Part shown: positions 23,709 through 26,314 of the stretch, in pieces
How positions within the stretch are numbered: position 1 is the stretch's first letter
Layout: every line of letters starts with the position of its first letter
From: Taishania sp036758285
Lineage (GTDB): Bacteria > Bacteroidota > Bacteroidia > Flavobacteriales_D > Crocinitomicaceae
Assembly (NCBI GenBank): GCA_036758285.1
Contig: DAIOWV010000043.1
Location: forward strand, 1 to 26,314
Direction of reading: 5' to 3'
Length of the DNA: 26,314 nt
The notes under the pieces: model-generated
Database searches by the model: none
What the model saw: only the letters and a program-made list of their open reading frames with translations
Told to the model about the DNA's origin: nothing
Made by a program: the position numbers and the translations under genes

Positions 23709-26314
23709 ATGCACTATCAAAGATTGAATTATAATAAAAAAACATTTATTTGGAGTTTATTATTTTTATTTTTTCAATCAAAATCTTTTGCTCAAATGAC
23801 TCTCTTTGCTGAATTAACTGGCAATCCTGTGAATACGGCAGGTTGGAATTTGGAGGGAGATACATATATTGGTGATACAGCAGGAGATGCCGATACAGAT
23901 AATGATGAGATTATTTTAACACAGAATATTGGATCTACTAGTGGGGCTGTTTTTTATAATGCTCCAATTGATTTTTCTACAGGAGGAAAATTCATTGTTG
24001 ATTTTGATTTTAGAATGTGGGAAGGGAGTGCCGCTGACGGTATCGCTTTTTGTCTAATAGAAAATTTACCAACAGGTTATCTTGGCGCAGGTGGTATTGG
24101 TGTACCAAATCCCTCAGTTGGATTAAAAGTCCTTTTTGATACATATGATAATTGCGGTGGACCGAATCCCGAAATTCAAATTTTTAATGGTCTTTCATAC
24201 GACGAATGTGCTGCTGGTATTATTAAAGTAGATAATTCTTTAGGAAATTTATCTTTTATTNNNNNNNNNNNNNNNNNNNNNNNNNNNNNNNNNNNNNNNN
24301 NNNNNNNNNNNNNNACAATTCTGCAAGAATAACATATGAAAATGGAGTAATAAATGTATTTGTTAATTGCAATCTTTATCTAACTGCAAACCTCCCAATC
24401 TCTAATATTGGTTATTTCGGATTCACAGCAGCTACGGGAGGATCGACAGATTTACACAGTATTAAAAATGTAAAAATCTATACCTATTTACCAAATAATT
24501 TGAATGCAGAAAAAGAAGTGTGTTCGGAGGATCAGATTCAGATAGGTGTCAACCCAGATCCAGAAATTACTTACTTATGGTCTCCTGCAATTGGATTAGA
24601 CAATGCAAATTCATCGAATCCAATTTTTTCTATGACCAACAATACAAATAATGCAGTAGTATATACATATGTTGTAAGAACTCATCTTACTAGTGATGCA
24701 TGTCCATACTATGTTTATGATACAGTTAAAGTAACTGTCTACCCAAGACCTACTGCCGCATTTAATGCAATAAATTCATGTGATAATCAACTTGTTAATT
24801 TTAATTCTACATCAACTATTGGTGTTGGTACAATCACACAAACATTGTGGGATATGACATCAGATGGAATAACAGATTATACAACAACAAATGGTGCACA
24901 TTTATATCCGAATGATGGAATTTATAATGTAACTTTAATTACAGTTTCAGATCAGGGATGTCGAGATACATTAACAAAATCAGTAACTGTCTACCCACTA
25001 CCAGTATCCAGTTTCACGTATACGAATTCCTGTGATGAACAAGCCGTTACATTTAATTCCACCTCTACCATTGTTTCAGGCACTATTTCTCAAACTATTT
25101 GGGATATTGATACTGATGGGACAACAGATTACACAACTTTAAACGGTTCTCATATATACCCAACCGATGGGAATTATAATGTAACATTAATTACGGTATC
25201 AAATCAAGGATGTCGCGATACAACAAACCAGATTGTGAGTGTTTACCCGCTTCCAAATGCAGATTTTAATTTTCAAAATGCATGTCATTTAAATCCAGTT
25301 ACATTTAATTCGACATCTACGGTACCTTCGGGTACAATTGATCAATATTTTTGGGATGTTCAGAACGACAATATTGATGATTATTTTACATCTAATGGAA
25401 GTCATATTTATCCAAGTGAAGGAAATTATAGCATACGACATATTGTGGAAACAAACCATGGCTGTAGAGATACAATTACTAAGTCAATTATAGTTGAGCC
25501 AAAGCCAACTGCTCAGTTTTCATTTATCAATGCTTGTGATGGAGATAGTCTTTTATTCACTTCTCAGGCATCTGTTGCATATGGGACGATCAATCAGACT
25601 TTGTGGGATATAGGAAGTGATGGTAATATTGATTATACAACAACAAATGGGAGTCATCTTTTTCCAGTTTATGGGAGGTATGATATTACTCAAATTGTAG
25701 TTACTTCTGGTGGTTGCTCAGATACTCTAGAACAAGAAGTTATGGTCTATCCTTTACCAATTGCTAGTTGGACAAGTAGTCCAGTCTGTGAAGGAATCCA
25801 AATGAATTTCAATGATTTATCTTCAGTAACAAACTTAGATAATGATTTAGTTACACAATGGGAATGGACTTTTGGTGATGGAAGTAGTTCTTTACAGCAA
25901 AATCCATTACACATGTACAATGATGAACAAATTTATAATACACAATTAATTGTAACCACCAATCACGGATGTAAGGATACATTTAGTAATTCTGTAACTG
26001 TTTGGCCTTTACCACAGGTAAATTTTTCACCAACAGATGTTTGTTTGGATAATTTAACAAACTTTCAAGATTTATCTACCATTTCAAATGCACATACTAC
26101 AAATTCAAATATTCAATGGGATTGGGATTTTGGAGATCTTGTTGGGGGAACTTCATCTGTTCAAAATCCATCATATACATATTCTCAAGATGGAACATTT
26201 AATGCAAAATTAGTTGTTACTTCAAATCATAATTGTAAAGATTCTACAACATTAAATGTTACCGTTCATCCAAAGCCAGTTGCAGGTTTTACAGGGATAA
26301 ATTTAACTGGTTGT
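23709..26314 (+). CDS. Secreted L-type lectin / PKD-repeat surface protein (partial, gap inside)
   Basis: The gene begins with a signal peptide (LLFLFFQSKSFA, then QM). A bacterial L-type (legume-like) lectin domain follows: GWNLEGDTYIGDTAGDADTD, DFDFRMWEGSAADGIAFCL, GAGGIGVPNPSVGLKVLFDTYDN. A 54-N gap (24261-24314) follows GNLSFI. After it the same protein continues in a frame shifted by 2 nt (NSARITYENGVINVFVN, then GYFGFTAATGGSTDLHSIKNVKI), completing the lectin fold. A Cys-containing Ig-like unit comes next, then PKD-type repeats to the window end. The frame change only reflects the guessed gap length; the short stop after the gap is an artefact. This is typical of giant adhesins secreted by T9SS. 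The C-terminus is outside the window. Confidence 0.8.
24261..24314. other. Assembly gap (54 N) in the lectin/PKD gene
   Basis: Fifty-four N bases fall in the lectin domain. The codon frame before the gap (starts at positions divisible by 3) differs by 2 nt from the frame that gives family-like sequence after it, so the true insert length is not a multiple of 3 equal to 54. Confidence 0.95.
24746..26314 (+). repeat. PKD-domain tandem repeats (six complete, one partial)
   Basis: In the continuing frame the units are 24746-24997, 24998-25249, 25250-25501 and 25502-25753 (252 nt, 84 residues each), then 25754-26008 (255 nt), 26009-26272 (264 nt) and a partial one from 26273. The first four share a unit with an NxC near residue 12, FNSTST, WD(M/I/V), DG.DY, NG.H.YP.(D/E)G and GC(R/S)DT before VYP. 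The last two have canonical FGDG. Each unit has two Cys in the same places. Confidence 0.88.

Noticed and set aside
24315..24332. Stop codon ending the lectin gene after the gap
   Set aside because: The frame across N is arbitrary; the frame offset by 2 nt gives continuous lectin and PKD sequence.
24746..26314. CRISPR array
   Set aside because: The periodicity is 252 nt of coding PKD repeats, not short identical repeats with unique spacers.

Overview
The window (26.3 kb, AT-rich, with two runs of N, so a draft assembly or metagenome bin) comes from a Bacteroidota member, most likely order Flavobacteriales. The evidence is type IX secretion (T9SS) C-terminal sorting domains on several exported proteins, a SprE/PorW-type lipoprotein, a TonB-dependent receptor with a carboxypeptidase-like N-terminal domain, a gliding-type PKD-repeat lectin protein, and -7 elements of the Bacteroidota form TAnnTTTG. 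A family such as Crocinitomicaceae is only a guess. No tRNA, rRNA, CRISPR array or insertion sequence was seen, and no gene-free stretch exceeds 300 bases.

Layout. 46-2473 (minus): a likely operon mce - cmk - PaaK-like ligase ending in a strong hairpin terminator. 2554-3357 (minus): a small secreted protein with a T9SS-like tail and its own terminator. 3599-5790 (plus): a FabK/nitronate monooxygenase-like flavoenzyme overlapping an M16 peptidase by 4 nt. 5935-6645: YebC/TACO1 regulator. 6721-12896: a same-strand run with sprE/porW (split in two frames at 7641), a bactofilin, an EI24/CysZ-like membrane protein, a TPR-PD40 protein and truA. 12900-14337 (minus): ECF sigma factor and a membrane anti-sigma protein whose C-terminus resembles a T9SS type B domain. 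14524-15552: an SDR-family NAD-dependent epimerase/reductase. 15826-23636: a secreted lamin-tail protein, a TonB-dependent receptor, a secreted endonuclease I, and a 5'-nucleotidase split into a lipoprotein C-terminal domain and a separate metallophosphatase. 23709 to the window end: a large lectin plus PKD-repeat surface protein, interrupted by a gap and truncated by the window edge.

How the genes may work together. The 15826-23636 block reads as a candidate outer-surface system for extracellular DNA and nucleotide use: the nuclease cuts DNA, the 5'-nucleotidase pair releases phosphate and nucleosides, and the TonB-dependent receptor would import a product. This is inferred from gene content and spacing. 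SprE/PorW is a T9SS component and several proteins here carry T9SS tails, so the window holds both secretion machinery and cargo. Three start codons lie exactly 4 nt after a full or near-full TAnnTTTG element, suggesting leaderless transcripts. The most consequential anomalies are the sprE frame break at 7641, the probably spurious N run inside the endonuclease, and four PKD repeats of exactly 252 nt each.
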